Below are positions 8,968-18,184 of a stretch of DNA of 64,000 nucleotides, piece by piece. A model generated the notes under the pieces. It was not told where the DNA came from and ran no database searches. It saw only the letters and a program-made list of their open reading frames with translations. Position 1 is the stretch's first letter. The number at the start of each line of letters is the position of its first letter. The translations under genes were made by a program, and so were the position numbers. Location: the NCBI GenBank assembly GCA_026414565.1, contig JAOAIT010000061.1, positions 62,001 to 126,000 of the forward strand, written 5' to 3'. The DNA comes from Verrucomicrobiia bacterium (lineage in GTDB: Bacteria > Verrucomicrobiota > Verrucomicrobiia > Limisphaerales > Fontisphaeraceae).

Positions 8968-11900
8968 TTATTGCACGCGAAGGGTGACCGGACCCAGGAG
9001 GCCCGAGGGCGGAAGGGGCGAATCTTTTTGCCAGTGGCGCCAGGTGGCGAACGCCACGCGGCCGGTGGGACTGGGCCGGCCTTGGCGGAGCCACGCCGGC
9101 CATTCCTTGAGGCTGCCGTTACGGTGCCAGTCTGCGTCTGGCGGGAGCTGTTCATCGCCGATCAAGCGGTTCAGCCACAGGTTGGCGACTTCGATTGCGA
9201 TCTGGTTGGTGCCGCGTTGCAGCGCCGGCGTTAAATCCACAGTCCAAGGTTGATGCCACGCCACGCCGGCGGTGCGGCCGTTGACGCGCACGCGGGCCAT
9301 GACGGCCACGCGGCCCAGATCCAAGGTGGCCTGCGCGCCCGGCCAGGGGGGCTGCCAGTGCAGGGTGGTTTGGTAGGTGGCCAGGCCGCTGAAGAACCGC
9401 ACGCCGGGGAGAGGATGCTGCGACAAGTCCATGAGCTGTTCCAAGGTGATGGACTCCGGCGCGCCGCGGCCCGGTTGAAACCGCACCTGCCACGGGCCGC
9501 CGATTTCGATGGCCAATGCCGGCCGGCCTGCGTCGGCCCGGCGGGCCGCCTGCGGGGCGGTCCAGGTTTTTTGCCAGACGATGAAGCAGGATTCCTCCGG
9601 TCCGAGCGTGAGCGCAAGGGTGGTGCGGCCGGCTTCCTCGTGATATTCCGTGAGCCGTTGCTGCGCGCCGGTTTTGGGGTCCCAACGCTCGGGGCGCCGC
9701 GCGTGGACGCGAAACCAACAGCGGGCGGTGACGGCGGTGCGAGCCGGGTTGGCCACAAAATAAACTTCGGCCTCGGGCAGTTGCCGATGGGTGTAGCGCA
9801 GCGGGGCATCTGCCTCGAAATCAGGGGGGAGGCCCAGACGTTGCAGGACGGCGGCGGCCTGGGCGTAATCCCCGTAGAGGCTGGGCAGGGCACTGGCCGG
9901 CCGCTGCTGACCGGCTTTGGGCCAGGGCGCCATGCCCGGCGGCCCCAATACGCGCGCGGGGCGCGGGTTCTGGGCGGAGGGCAAGCCCAAGGCGGCATGC
10001 CATTGTTCATCGGTGACGATGAGCTGCTCTTCGCCGTGGCCCAGGCGAAGCAGCAGGGCGGCGAGCAGGCCGGCGGGGTTGGGGGTGTCGCCGGCATTTT
10101 CCGCGGTGATCTGGAGGACATTGGTGCCGGGGCGCAGGGCGGGGGTCGCGGCAAATTCATATTGGAGATGGAAGTTGTCGCCACTGCCGAGGGGCTGGCC
10201 GTTGAGCTGGGCGGTGAAAGAATTATCGGCGGTGATGCGGAGCCAGGCCTGGGTCACGGAGATGCCATGCGGTAAAACGAAGGCGCGCTCAAAATGGCAA
10301 CGCCCGGGCGGGGCGGCCTGGTGTGGCTCGCCGTCAGGATACCAAATCCAGCGCGCTGCGGCGGGCCAGGGTGCAGGCGGTTGGGTGGCGGCGGCGTAGG
10401 CGTTGCGCCAGCGCTGGCGGTCGGTGGGGATGACTTGACCCCGGCCCACGGGGCGCGGCTGCCCGGGGACGGGATGCGGTCCCCACAATTCATGCACCCA
10501 TTCGCGGAGGCGCTCCGGGTGGGCGTCTGGGCTTAGACTGGGCGAGGCTTCCACGGGCGGCCCCATGATAGTGGCGCCTGCTCGGACCAAATCGCGCAGC
10601 CGGGCGAGCAGGCGGGGGGTCATGAGGCCATGTTCGGGCAGGACAAGGAGGCGAAACTCTGCGCCGCTGGGGAGGATGAGTCGGCCGTTTTGCACGCGGG
10701 CCCCAAACAATAATTCCGGGGCGCAGCCGGCGAAGTTGTAGCCCCGGCGGTCCGGGAGGAAGGCCGTGCCGGCCAGGGCGGACGGGGGCGGCTGCCAGAC
10801 GAGTGGCGCGCCTTCCGGGGCGAGGTAAAGGATGTCGGCGACGGGCCGCCCGCGTTGGAGGAGGGCCTGGCAGCGGGCCAGGTAGGCATGCCACGCCTCC
10901 ACCATGGGCCACCAAGTTTGGGTGCGCTCATAATGCGCGCCATACTGGCCCATGGTCATGCCCGGCGCGTATTGAGGCCATGGCTGGTGGGCGAAGCGGT
11001 GAAACACCAGGCGGTTGATGCCCAGGCAAAAGGCCCAGTCGGCCTGGGCCTTCATGGCGGCCGGGTGGAGGGAGAAGCCCTCTGGTTTGTCGGCGGTGAA
11101 TGCCTCGGCTGGGATGAGGGAGCGTCCCTGGGTGTGGGCGATGGAGACGGCCTCGAGGCAACTGTAAGCGGCGTTGAATCCCAGACCTTCCGCCCAGAAC
11201 TCGCCCATGGGGAGATCGGCCACGCCGCCCAGCGTGAGGTCTGAGCAGGGGTTCATGTCATACGGTTCGATGGAGAGTTGGAAGCCGTGGGCGCGGCCCA
11301 GTTCCCGCAAGTAGCGGGCGTAGTTTTCCACCACCAATTCCTGGGCGGTCTGGCGCCAATCCCAGAGAAAACGCTCTGTGTCTCCGCGATTTTGCAACAC
11401 GCAACCGGCCAGCACCGGCAGCCAGGGGCGGGCGTCGTAGCCGCGGCGCTGGAGGAATTCGGACAGGATGGCTGCTGAGCCGTTTTGCGCGCCCATCTCC
11501 CAACTGTCCAGGTGCAGCATCGTCCAGCCGGCGCGGCGGGGGCGGGGAAGCGGGCCCAGCTCGCGCAGGAGGCCGCCGACGAAATGATCGAAATGGGCCT
11601 TGACGGCTGCGCGGTCAAACTTGTCGCACTCGAAACCGATGCCCGGCGGGGGGGCGGGGCGGGTGTTGGCGCCGGTGGTGCGGAGGCCGAAGCGCAGGAG
11701 CCGCCACTGGCCCGGCGGGGCGTCCCAGGTCAGCCGGCCATCGGGCTGAAGATGGGCGGACAGGTCCAGGATTTGCGTCAGCGGCAGACCGGTGGCCGGA
11801 GCCAAAAAATCACCGGCCAGGTAGGGCTTCACGCCGGGCTGGGAGGAAAAGGGCATGCGGAAATACAAGGCTTTTTCGGGTAACTCATCATTCCCGGCGC

Positions 11901-12477
11901 GCGGCGTGTCAGCGGGCACGGCCAGCAGGACAAGATCGCGGTAGTAGGCGGCGCGGGGTGCTTCTAATTCCCGGGGCAGGCCAAAGACAGGCGGCTGGGG
12001 GGCGGGCACGGGGAGGCGGCCTTCGAAACGGCGGCCGCCGGTGACGTTGGTTTCGGCAAAGACCACGTGTTGCATGGATTGCTCGACGGGCACCCAGGGG
12101 CCGCCGCTGCCGGTCCAACCGGGACCCACATTGACGGCCATTTCCAGCCCGAGGCGTTCGGCCTCGCGCACGGCGTGTTTGAAGAGCGCCCGCCATTCCG
12201 GCCCCATGAAATGGACGGGGCCGGCGGGGACGCCGACGTCCACTTCCATGAGGATGACTCCGCCGATGCCCGCCTCTTTCATGGCGGTGAGGTCGGCGGT
12301 GATGCCCTCGCGGGTGATGTTGCCGTTGATGAAAAACCAATACACCCATGGTTGGGCGGTGGGAGGCGGCTGGCGGAAATCGCGGGCCAGCCCGGCCGCC
12401 CGGCCGGGGAGAAGGCTGCCCCAGAGAATGATTATCCAGAAGAGTCGCCAACGGGGGCTGCGCAACATGGAGAACAT
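8968..12477 (-). CDS. glycoside hydrolase, GH106 (alpha-L-rhamnosidase)-like
   Basis: A 1169-residue exported enzyme. The signal peptide spans about residues 1-29 (RLFWIIILWGSLLPGRAAG). The GH106-type opening, PWVYWFFINGNITREGITADLTAMKEAGIGGVIL, lies near 43-76 and starts a TIM-barrel catalytic domain; the C-terminal part contains galactose-binding-like jelly-roll segments (LGRVAVMARVRVNGRTAGVAWHQPW). The family removes alpha-L-rhamnose from plant and algal polysaccharides. Length and architecture match large Bacteroidota and Verrucomicrobiota GH106 or glycosyl-hydrolase-2-like enzymes. The exact substrate cannot be told from sequence. It lies between an aldehyde dehydrogenase and a secreted propeller protein on the same strand. 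An alternative start is 9 bases downstream (MLRSPRW). Confidence 0.8.
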   Translation of the reverse strand: MFSMLRSPRWRLFWIIILWGSLLPGRAAGLARDFRQPPPTAQPWVYWFFINGNITREGITADLTAMKEAGIGGVILMEVDVGVPAGPVHFMGPEWRALFKHAVREAERLGLEMAVNVGPGWTGSGGPWVPVEQSMQHVVFAETNVTGGRRFEGRLPVPAPQPPVFGLPRELEAPRAAYYRDLVLLAVPADTPRAGNDELPEKALYFRMPFSSQPGVKPYLAGDFLAPATGLPLTQILDLSAHLQPDGRLTWDAPPGQWRLLRFGLRTTGANTRPAPPPGIGFECDKFDRAAVKAHFDHFVGGLLRELGPLPRPRRAGWTMLHLDSWEMGAQNGSAAILSEFLQRRGYDARPWLPVLAGCVLQNRGDTERFLWDWRQTAQELVVENYARYLRELGRAHGFQLSIEPYDMNPCSDLTLGGVADLPMGEFWAEGLGFNAAYSCLEAVSIAHTQGRSLIPAEAFTADKPEGFSLHPAAMKAQADWAFCLGINRLVFHRFAHQPWPQYAPGMTMGQYGAHYERTQTWWPMVEAWHAYLARCQALLQRGRPVADILYLAPEGAPLVWQPPPSALAGTAFLPDRRGYNFAGCAPELLFGARVQNGRLILPSGAEFRLLVLPEHGLMTPRLLARLRDLVRAGATIMGPPVEASPSLSPDAHPERLREWVHELWGPHPVPGQPRPVGRGQVIPTDRQRWRNAYAAATQPPAPWPAAARWIWYPDGEPHQAAPPGRCHFERAFVLPHGISVTQAWLRITADNSFTAQLNGQPLGSGDNFHLQYEFAATPALRPGTNVLQITAENAGDTPNPAGLLAALLLRLGHGEEQLIVTDEQWHAALGLPSAQNPRPARVLGPPGMAPWPKAGQQRPASALPSLYGDYAQAAAVLQRLGLPPDFEADAPLRYTHRQLPEAEVYFVANPARTAVTARCWFRVHARRPERWDPKTGAQQRLTEYHEEAGRTTLALTLGPEESCFIVWQKTWTAPQAARRADAGRPALAIEIGGPWQVRFQPGRGAPESITLEQLMDLSQHPLPGVRFFSGLATYQTTLHWQPPWPGAQATLDLGRVAVMARVRVNGRTAGVAWHQPWTVDLTPALQRGTNQIAIEVANLWLNRLIGDEQLPPDADWHRNGSLKEWPAWLRQGRPSPTGRVAFATWRHWQKDSPLPPSGLLGPVTLRVQ

Positions 12478-12577
12478 ACGCCCTGCTTAGCAGGGCGGCG
12501 AGGAAGAGGCAAGTTTGCGGAAGCGGCCCCTGGCTCCGCCGCTGCGTTTTTCGGCCGGGGGCCGGGTCAGGGTGGAG

Positions 12578-14035
12578 CTAGACCGAGTAATCCAGATAGA
12601 CAGTTTTGATGCGGGTGTAGAAATCCAGGGCGCCGGGGCCTTGTTCTTTGAAGGAGTCGGTGCTGGATTTTTTGACGCCGCCGAACGGCGCCTGGAGGGC
12701 CAGGCCGGTGGAGATTTGATTGATTTTGACCACGCCCGCCTGGATGCGCTCGGCATAGAGCATGGCTTTCTTCAAATCGCGCGTGACCAGGGAAGCGCTC
12801 AAGCCCACGTCCACGCCATTGGCGAGGGCCAGGGCGTGCTCAAAATCCTCGGCGGCGAGGACGGCCAGGACGGGGCCGAAGACTTCCTCGCAGGCGATGC
12901 GCATGTCGGGTTTCACGCCAGCCAGGATGGTGGGCTGCATGAAATGGCCATGCGCCAGCTCCCCGTCCTGCAGGCGTTCGCCCCCATAAATCAAGGTGGC
13001 GCCCTCGGCGACGGCGCCGCGCACGTAGGCCAGATTGGACTCGAGCTGGGCCGCGCTGACGGCCGGCCCCATGTCCACGCCCGGGGCGTCACCGGGGCCA
13101 ACTTTGAGGGCGGCGGTGCGGGCTACAAGTTTTTCCATGAAGGCGGGCAGCACGGTTTTTTCGACGATGACGCGGCTGGTGGCGGTGCAGGCCTGGCCGG
13201 TCAAACCGAAGCCGGCTTTGACGACGAGATTTGCGGCGAGGTCGAGGTCGGCATCGGCCAGGACGAGGGTGGGATTTTTACCGCCCATTTCCATCTGGGC
13301 GCGGGCCATGCGCAGGGCCAGGCGTTGATAGATGGCGTGGCCGACGGAATAAGAGCCGGTGAAGGAAAGCGCGGCCACGGCGGGATGATCGGCCAGCTCG
13401 GCGCCGACGGCGCGGCCCTCGCCGGTGACCACGTTCAGCACGCCTTTGGGGAGGCCGGCTTCAGCCAGTGCGCGGGCCAGCTCCATGGCCATGGCGGGGG
13501 CCTGGGAGGCCGGCTTGAGGATTACGGCGTTGCCGGCCAGCAGGGCGGGGGCCAGTTTCCAGGCGGGGATGGCGATGGGGAAGTTCCAGGGGGTGATGAG
13601 GGCCACCACGCCCAGCGGCTCGCGGCGGGTGTAGAGGAAATTGCCGGGCAGATCGTGGGGGATGGTGTGGCCGCCCACCGTGTAACTCAGGCCGCCGTAG
13701 AAGCGGAAAATGTCCACCGCCCGCTGCACTTCACCGGTGCTTTCGGCCAGCGTTTTGCCCTCCTCGCGGGTGAGGAGTGCGGCCAGTTCTTTTTTACGGG
13801 CATCCAGGAGATTGGAGGCGGTGCTGAGGATGCGGCCACGAGCCACGGGGGTCATGGCGCCCCAGGCGGGGGCGGCCTTTTGGGCGGCTTCGATGGCGGC
13901 CCGGGCATCGGGCTGGCCGCCGGCGGCATATTCAGCCACGATTTCCCGAGTGTCTGCCGGATTGCGGGTAACCAGGACGGCTCCGTTGGCGGAAGGCACC
14001 CATTCACCACCGATGAATTGTTGATAGCGCCGCAT
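12578..14035 (-). CDS. NAD(P)-dependent aldehyde dehydrogenase
   Basis: A 485-residue enzyme of the aldehyde dehydrogenase superfamily, oxidising an aldehyde to the acid. Catalytic residues are all present: Asn151 in ITPWNFP, Glu249 in EMGGKNP and nucleophile Cys283 in TGQACTATSR; the cofactor-binding FTGSYSVG lies at about 225-232. Overall similarity (IGGEWV start, LTGQACTATSR) is closest to semialdehyde dehydrogenases such as alpha-ketoglutarate semialdehyde or succinate semialdehyde types, which would fit sugar-acid catabolism beside a glycosidase, but substrate is inferred. The start at 14035 begins the conserved domain; a longer open frame upstream has no similarity. Confidence 0.92.
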   Translation of the reverse strand: MRRYQQFIGGEWVPSANGAVLVTRNPADTREIVAEYAAGGQPDARAAIEAAQKAAPAWGAMTPVARGRILSTASNLLDARKKELAALLTREEGKTLAESTGEVQRAVDIFRFYGGLSYTVGGHTIPHDLPGNFLYTRREPLGVVALITPWNFPIAIPAWKLAPALLAGNAVILKPASQAPAMAMELARALAEAGLPKGVLNVVTGEGRAVGAELADHPAVAALSFTGSYSVGHAIYQRLALRMARAQMEMGGKNPTLVLADADLDLAANLVVKAGFGLTGQACTATSRVIVEKTVLPAFMEKLVARTAALKVGPGDAPGVDMGPAVSAAQLESNLAYVRGAVAEGATLIYGGERLQDGELAHGHFMQPTILAGVKPDMRIACEEVFGPVLAVLAAEDFEHALALANGVDVGLSASLVTRDLKKAMLYAERIQAGVVKINQISTGLALQAPFGGVKKSSTDSFKEQGPGALDFYTRIKTVYLDYSV

Positions 14036-14216
14036 GGAGGGGATGATACCAAGCCCTGGCGGCGGTGTCCATGACGGAGGCGGGAGGCAGACCGCCGCGG
14101 GGGAGCGGGAGGTCAAGGCCGGCGGGGCCAACTGCATGACTGGACACGCGCCCTTTTATGAGGGGTTTATGCCTTTCTGCTTGCGCCGCTGTGGCGGGCT
14201 TTCTAACAATTTAACA
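14036..14216. other. divergent intergenic region
   Basis: The 181 bases between the aldehyde dehydrogenase and serS. The serS frame stays open upstream, with in-frame ATGs at about 14146 and 14169, but the extra residues do not resemble SerRS. AT-rich sequence appears only in the last 20 bases before serS (TTTCTAACAATTTAACA). No T-box, leader peptide or terminator was seen. Confidence 0.4.
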
Positions 14217-15524
14217 ATGCTGGATATCAAGAGCATCCGGGACAACCCGGATTGGGTGCGTGAACGGCTCGCGACCCGCGGCGGCGGGGATGAGGCGCGG
14301 GTGGCCGAGGTGTTGGAGTGGGATGAGAAGCGGCGGAAGGCGCTGGCGGAAGTCGAGGCGCTCAAAGCCCAGCGCAACCGGGTTTCCAAGGAGATCGGGG
14401 CCCTGATGGCCCAAAAGAAAACCGCCGAGGCCGAGGCCCGGAAGGCGGAGACGCGGGAGCTGGGGGATCGCATCGCGGCCTTGGACAAGGAGGCGGAGGC
14501 CGCCAGCCAGGCGCGGGATGCGGTGCTGGTGCGGCTGCCCAATCTGCCGCATGCCAGTGTGCCGGTGGGGCGGAGCGCGGCGGATAACCCGGTGGTGCGG
14601 GAGTGGGGGGGGAAGCGGGCGTTCGAATTCAAACCGCGGGATCACATCGAGCTGTGCCGGAGCCTGCGGCTGGTGGATTTTGAGCGGGGGGCCAAACTGT
14701 CGGGCAGCGGTTTTTTGTTGTACACCGGGGCCGGGGCGCGGCTGGAGCGGGCGCTGATTCAGTTCATGCTGGAGCTGCACACGCGGGAGCATGGTTTTAC
14801 GGAGGTATCGCCGCCGTACATCATCAGCCGCGATTGCATGTTTGGGGTGGGGCAATTTCCGAAGTTTGAGGATCAGGCCTACGCGGTGCGGGAGGGGTTG
14901 GACGACAGCACGCTGGGGCGGTTGTATTTGCTGCCCACGGCGGAGGCGCCGGTGGCCAACATTCACCGGGAGGAAATTCTGCGGGAGGAGGAGCTGCCGC
15001 TCTACTATTGCGCGTACAGTCCGTGTTTCCGGGCGGAGGCGGGCGCGGCGGGGGTGGGGACGCGGGGGATGATCCGGGTGCACCAGTTTGACAAGGTGGA
15101 GCTGATCAAGATCGTCAAGCCGGAGAGTGGCTATGACGAGCTGGAGCGGATGGTGGGCAATGCGGAAACGGTGCTGCAACGGCTGGGGCTGCATTACCGG
15201 GTGGTGCTGTTGTGCACGGGGGACATGGGTTTTGCCAGCGCCAAGACGTATGATATTGAGGTGTGGGCGCCGGGCCAGGGGGCGTATTTGGAGGTGTCCA
15301 GTTGCTCGAATTGCGAGGATTTCCAGGCGCGGCGGATGAATCTGCGTTACAAGAGCCAGACGGGGCAGAATATTTTTCCGCACATTCTCAATGGGAGCGG
15401 CACGGCCCTGGCGCGGCTGTTTGTGGCGCTCCTTGAAACCCATCAGCAAGCTGATGGCACTGTGCTGGTGCCGGAAGCGTTGCGCGGGTATCTTGGCCAG
15501 GACCGCCTAGCTCCCCCGGCATGA
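14217..15524 (+). CDS. serS: seryl-tRNA synthetase
   Basis: Class II synthetase charging tRNA-Ser (and tRNA-Sec where present). The 435 residues show the N-terminal tRNA-binding coiled-coil arm (about 28-105, rich in Ala, Glu, Lys, Arg), the serine-recognition segment LPTAEAP at about 239-245, motif 2 FRAEAGAAGVGTRGMIRVHQF at about 271-291 and motif 3 LNGSGTALARLFVALLETHQ near the C-terminus. Length fits the family (about 425-430). The start MLDIKSIRDN matches the conserved SerRS N-terminus; upstream in-frame ATGs would add non-conserved residues. Its TGA overlaps the ATG of glgA, so the two genes are translationally coupled. Confidence 0.97.
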   Translation: MLDIKSIRDNPDWVRERLATRGGGDEARVAEVLEWDEKRRKALAEVEALKAQRNRVSKEIGALMAQKKTAEAEARKAETRELGDRIAALDKEAEAASQARDAVLVRLPNLPHASVPVGRSAADNPVVREWGGKRAFEFKPRDHIELCRSLRLVDFERGAKLSGSGFLLYTGAGARLERALIQFMLELHTREHGFTEVSPPYIISRDCMFGVGQFPKFEDQAYAVREGLDDSTLGRLYLLPTAEAPVANIHREEILREEELPLYYCAYSPCFRAEAGAAGVGTRGMIRVHQFDKVELIKIVKPESGYDELERMVGNAETVLQRLGLHYRVVLLCTGDMGFASAKTYDIEVWAPGQGAYLEVSSCSNCEDFQARRMNLRYKSQTGQNIFPHILNGSGTALARLFVALLETHQQADGTVLVPEALRGYLGQDRLAPPA

Positions 15525-16966
15525 GAATCCTCCTCGCCAGCAGCGAAATCCATCCTTATTCCAAGACCGGCGGGCTGGCCGACATGGTGGGGGCGTTGGG
15601 CAAGGCGCTGGCGCGGCAGGGGCATGAGGTGGGGCTGGTGGCGCCGCTCTATCGGGGGGTGAGGGAGCGCTTTGGGGACATTCAAAGGCTGGACTGGTGG
15701 CTGGAGGTGCCCTGGGGGGAGGGACGGCAGGGGGGGCAGGTGTATTATCGGGAGCCCGAGAAGCATCTCACCATTTACTTGATTGACCGGCCGGACTTGT
15801 TTGATCGAGGGGGCATTTATACCGAGCACGGCCAGGGATATGCGGACAATCCGGAGCGTTACCTGTTTTTTTCCAAGGCGGTGGTGCATCTGGCCAATTA
15901 TCTGCCGTGGCGGCCGGAGGTGTTGCATTTGCATGACTGGCAGACGGCGCTGGCCGCGCCGCTGGTGCATCATCAACGGCAGCAGGGGGCGCCGGTGAAT
16001 CTGCCGGGCACGTTGCTGACCATTCACAACCTGGCCTATCAGGGGATTTGTGATGCCCGGCTTTTTGCGCTGACCAACCTGCCCCCGGCCTACTGGTGGC
16101 CGGACGGCTGCGAGTTTTATGGGGCGTTTAATTTTCTCAAGGGCGGCATTGAATATGCGGATTGGCTGACCACGGTCAGTCCGCGCTATGCGCGGGAGAT
16201 CACCACCGAGGCATTTGGGTGCCAGTTGGACGGCGTGCTGCGGCGGCGGGCGGGGCAGTTGACCGGCATATTGAACGGGGTGGATTACGAAGAATGGAAT
16301 ACGGAGAACAATCCGCATCTGCCGCATCCCTATTCGTGGCGCAACCTTGCCGGCAAGGCGGCCAACAAGCGCGCGTTGCAACGGGAGATGGGCCTGCCGG
16401 AGCGGGCGAATGTCCCATTGTATGGCAACATTTCGCGGCTGGTGGATCAGAAGGGCACGGATTTGCTGCTGGGCGCGCTGGAGGAGATGCTGGCCACGGA
16501 CATTCAGTTTGTTTTTTTGGGCAGTGGCGAGCCGGTGTTGGAGGCGGCCTGCCGGCGGCTGGCGGCGCGGTATCCGCAACAGGTGGCGGTGCGCATCGGG
16601 TTTGATCAGCCGTTGTCGCATCGCATTGAGGCCGGCTGCGATTTTTATCTGATGCCCTCGCGGTTTGAGCCGTGCGGGCTGAACCAGATGTACAGCCTGC
16701 GCTATGGGACGGTGCCGATCGTGCGGCGGACGGGAGGGCTGGATGATTCGGTGGTGGACTACCTGGATGATCCGCGCCGGGCCAACGGCATCAAGTTTCA
16801 GGAATACAGCTCGCGGGCTTTGGCGCGGGCCATGCGCAAATCGCTGGCACTGTATGCAGAGCCGGCGCTGCTGCGCCGCTACCGGATCAACGGGATGAAA
16901 GCCGATTTTTCCTGGGATCGCACGGCGCGGGAGTACGTGGCCTTGTACCAAAAGCTGGCGGGCTGA
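15521..16966 (+). CDS. glgA: glycogen (starch) synthase, ADP-glucose type
   Basis: GT5 glycosyltransferase that elongates alpha-1,4-glucan from ADP-glucose. The 481 residues have the N-terminal KTGGLADMVGALGKAL (15-30; Lys15 is the ADP-glucose contact), LHDWQ near 137-141, TIHNLAYQG near 167-174 and the C-terminal PSRFEPCGLNQMYSLRYGT at about 379-397 that ends the nucleotide-binding domain. Full length with no missing motif. It starts within the serS stop codon (ATGA) and is followed by an intrinsic terminator that serves the convergent gene. Confidence 0.97.
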   Translation: MRILLASSEIHPYSKTGGLADMVGALGKALARQGHEVGLVAPLYRGVRERFGDIQRLDWWLEVPWGEGRQGGQVYYREPEKHLTIYLIDRPDLFDRGGIYTEHGQGYADNPERYLFFSKAVVHLANYLPWRPEVLHLHDWQTALAAPLVHHQRQQGAPVNLPGTLLTIHNLAYQGICDARLFALTNLPPAYWWPDGCEFYGAFNFLKGGIEYADWLTTVSPRYAREITTEAFGCQLDGVLRRRAGQLTGILNGVDYEEWNTENNPHLPHPYSWRNLAGKAANKRALQREMGLPERANVPLYGNISRLVDQKGTDLLLGALEEMLATDIQFVFLGSGEPVLEAACRRLAARYPQQVAVRIGFDQPLSHRIEAGCDFYLMPSRFEPCGLNQMYSLRYGTVPIVRRTGGLDDSVVDYLDDPRRANGIKFQEYSSRALARAMRKSLALYAEPALLRRYRINGMKADFSWDRTAREYVALYQKLAG

Positions 16967-16979
16967 GGGGCGCGCGCCG

Positions 16980-17014
16980 AAAAAAACACCCGCCGCCGTT
17001 TCCGGCAGCGGGTG
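16980..17014 (-). terminator. intrinsic terminator after the 141-residue secreted protein gene
   Basis: Read on the minus strand, the stem ACACCCGC / GCGGGTGT (8 bp, extended by 3 bp after one mismatch) is followed directly by seven T. It starts 26 bases past the stop of the gene ending at 17041. On the plus strand only A-rich sequence precedes it and no T run follows, so it mainly serves the minus strand. Confidence 0.85.
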
Positions 17015-17040
17015 TGGCGAGGCAAGGGAGGAACGAAAAC

Positions 17041-17466
17041 TTATTTCTTCTCCGCTTCGCGCTTGGCTTCCCAGTCACGGGACATGGTTTCGCCGTTGCG
17101 CTCAAACTCGATCTTGCCCTTGATGGTGTCGCCCTCGACCTTGCCGCTGTACTTGCTGACCATGCGGTTGTTGTTGAACTCCCGCACCACCTGGAAGGAG
17201 ATCTCGTTGCCTTTGACCTTGCCTTCGCTGATGGCGGTTTCCTGGGGTTCACCCTGGCGGTTCTGCGTGATGAGCGTGCCCGTCAGTTTTTCACCCTCGA
17301 CCTTCAATTTGAGGGTGGTTTTACGGGGTTCACCGCCCTGCCGTCCGGGGGTGGACCAGGTCCAGGTCCCGTTGATGTCCGCCGCCTGGGCCATGAATCC
17401 AAGGAATACCAAGGCGAAGGTGACCACCGACAACACCGACACGATTGAACGCGATTTGCTTTGCAT
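17041..17466 (-). CDS. secreted hypothetical beta-rich protein
   Basis: A 141-residue exported protein. The signal peptide is clear (VLSVVTFALVFLGFMAQAADI, cleavage probably after AQA near residue 28). The mature part, about 113 residues, starts INGTWTWSTPG and alternates strands and polar turns (LKLKVEGEKLTGTLIT, GKVKGNEISFQVV, YSGKVEGDTIKGKIEF), the pattern of small lipocalin-like or beta-barrel proteins common in Planctomycetes and Verrucomicrobiota. No function is known to me. The gene has its own terminator and a strong dyad upstream (17498-17537), so it is probably monocistronic. Confidence 0.8.
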   Translation of the reverse strand: MQSKSRSIVSVLSVVTFALVFLGFMAQAADINGTWTWSTPGRQGGEPRKTTLKLKVEGEKLTGTLITQNRQGEPQETAISEGKVKGNEISFQVVREFNNNRMVSKYSGKVEGDTIKGKIEFERNGETMSRDWEAKREAEKK

Positions 17467-17497
17467 ATTTTCTGTTAGGTTCTGACAAACGCCAATA

Positions 17498-17537
17498 ATC
17501 GTGTCTTAACTTTCGTCCCAAACGAAAGCGACACGAT
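17498..17537. promoter_or_regulatory. long interrupted dyad upstream of a secreted protein gene
   Basis: Outer arms ATCGTGTC (17498-17505) and GACACGAT (17530-17537) enclose inner arms CTTTCGT (17510-17516) and ACGAAAG (17522-17528). The whole can fold as a stem of 15 paired bases with one internal loop and a 5-base apical loop. It starts 32 bases upstream of the start codon at 17466. No T run follows on either strand, so it looks like a 5'-UTR stem or protein-binding dyad rather than a terminator. Confidence 0.55.
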
Positions 17538-17671
17538 ACTGTTACACCCCATTGGACGTTGCCTGCGGCCTGAAGGTTACACATTTTTTCCATGCGGCAG
17601 ACGCCGTGGCCTGGAGGGGGAGGGGGATGGCCAGCAGCGCTGGGCAGGCCGCAGTCCGTCTGGTGTGGCCT

Positions 17672-18118
17672 TTAATTGGCGGGGGGGACGACTTCGTAGG
17701 TTTTGAAGTCCACCTCGCCGCGACGATCTTTGGTTTCCACGATGAGACGATAGGGCACATTGGGCTGCAACGGCTCCGGCGTGGCGCGGGGGATGCTGGG
17801 TTTCATGCCCTGGATGCGCTGGCCGTAGATGAACCATTTGGTGGGGACAGAGGTGGAGTCGGAAATCATGTGCCAGAGGGGGCGGGCATATTTGTTGGTT
17901 TTGATTTCGTCCGCTTTGACCACTTTGATGGAGGTCAGGGCGTATTTGCCATCGAGCATGAAGGTGACGGGGTAGGCGTCGGGGTTCAGGCGGGAGGTGG
18001 CGCCGGGGCGGATGGTGGGGGTGATTTGAATAGGAGGCTGGCGAAAAAAGTCATTATAATAGAGATACGCGCCAACAACGATGGCGAGCAGCAGCGACCA
18101 GAAAATGGCTCGTTTCAT
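17672..18118 (-). CDS. membrane-anchored hypothetical protein
   Basis: A 148-residue protein with one N-terminal transmembrane or signal-anchor segment ([18 protein letters not shown], residues 4-21) and an extracytoplasmic remainder. The outer part ([58 protein letters not shown]) looks like an all-beta, immunoglobulin-like fold. I do not recognise a named family. It is divergent from the pilin-like gene across 66 bases, so the two share a promoter region, and its context suggests an envelope role. A 205-base gap (17467-17671) separates it from the next gene downstream. Confidence 0.75.
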   Translation of the reverse strand: MKRAIFWSLLLAIVVGAYLYYNDFFRQPPIQITPTIRPGATSRLNPDAYPVTFMLDGKYALTSIKVVKADEIKTNKYARPLWHMISDSTSVPTKWFIYGQRIQGMKPSIPRATPEPLQPNVPYRLIVETKDRRGEVDFKTYEVVPPAN

Positions 18119-18184
18119 GTTACAACTAAAGATTGGACGCTGTGCCGGATGAATTATTCGGACGGATCCAACACCGCGACTTGT

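Noticed and set aside
14036-14216. T-box or leader peptide for serS
   Set aside because: No T-box consensus, terminator or Ser-codon run was found; the only short frame is in phase with serS itself.
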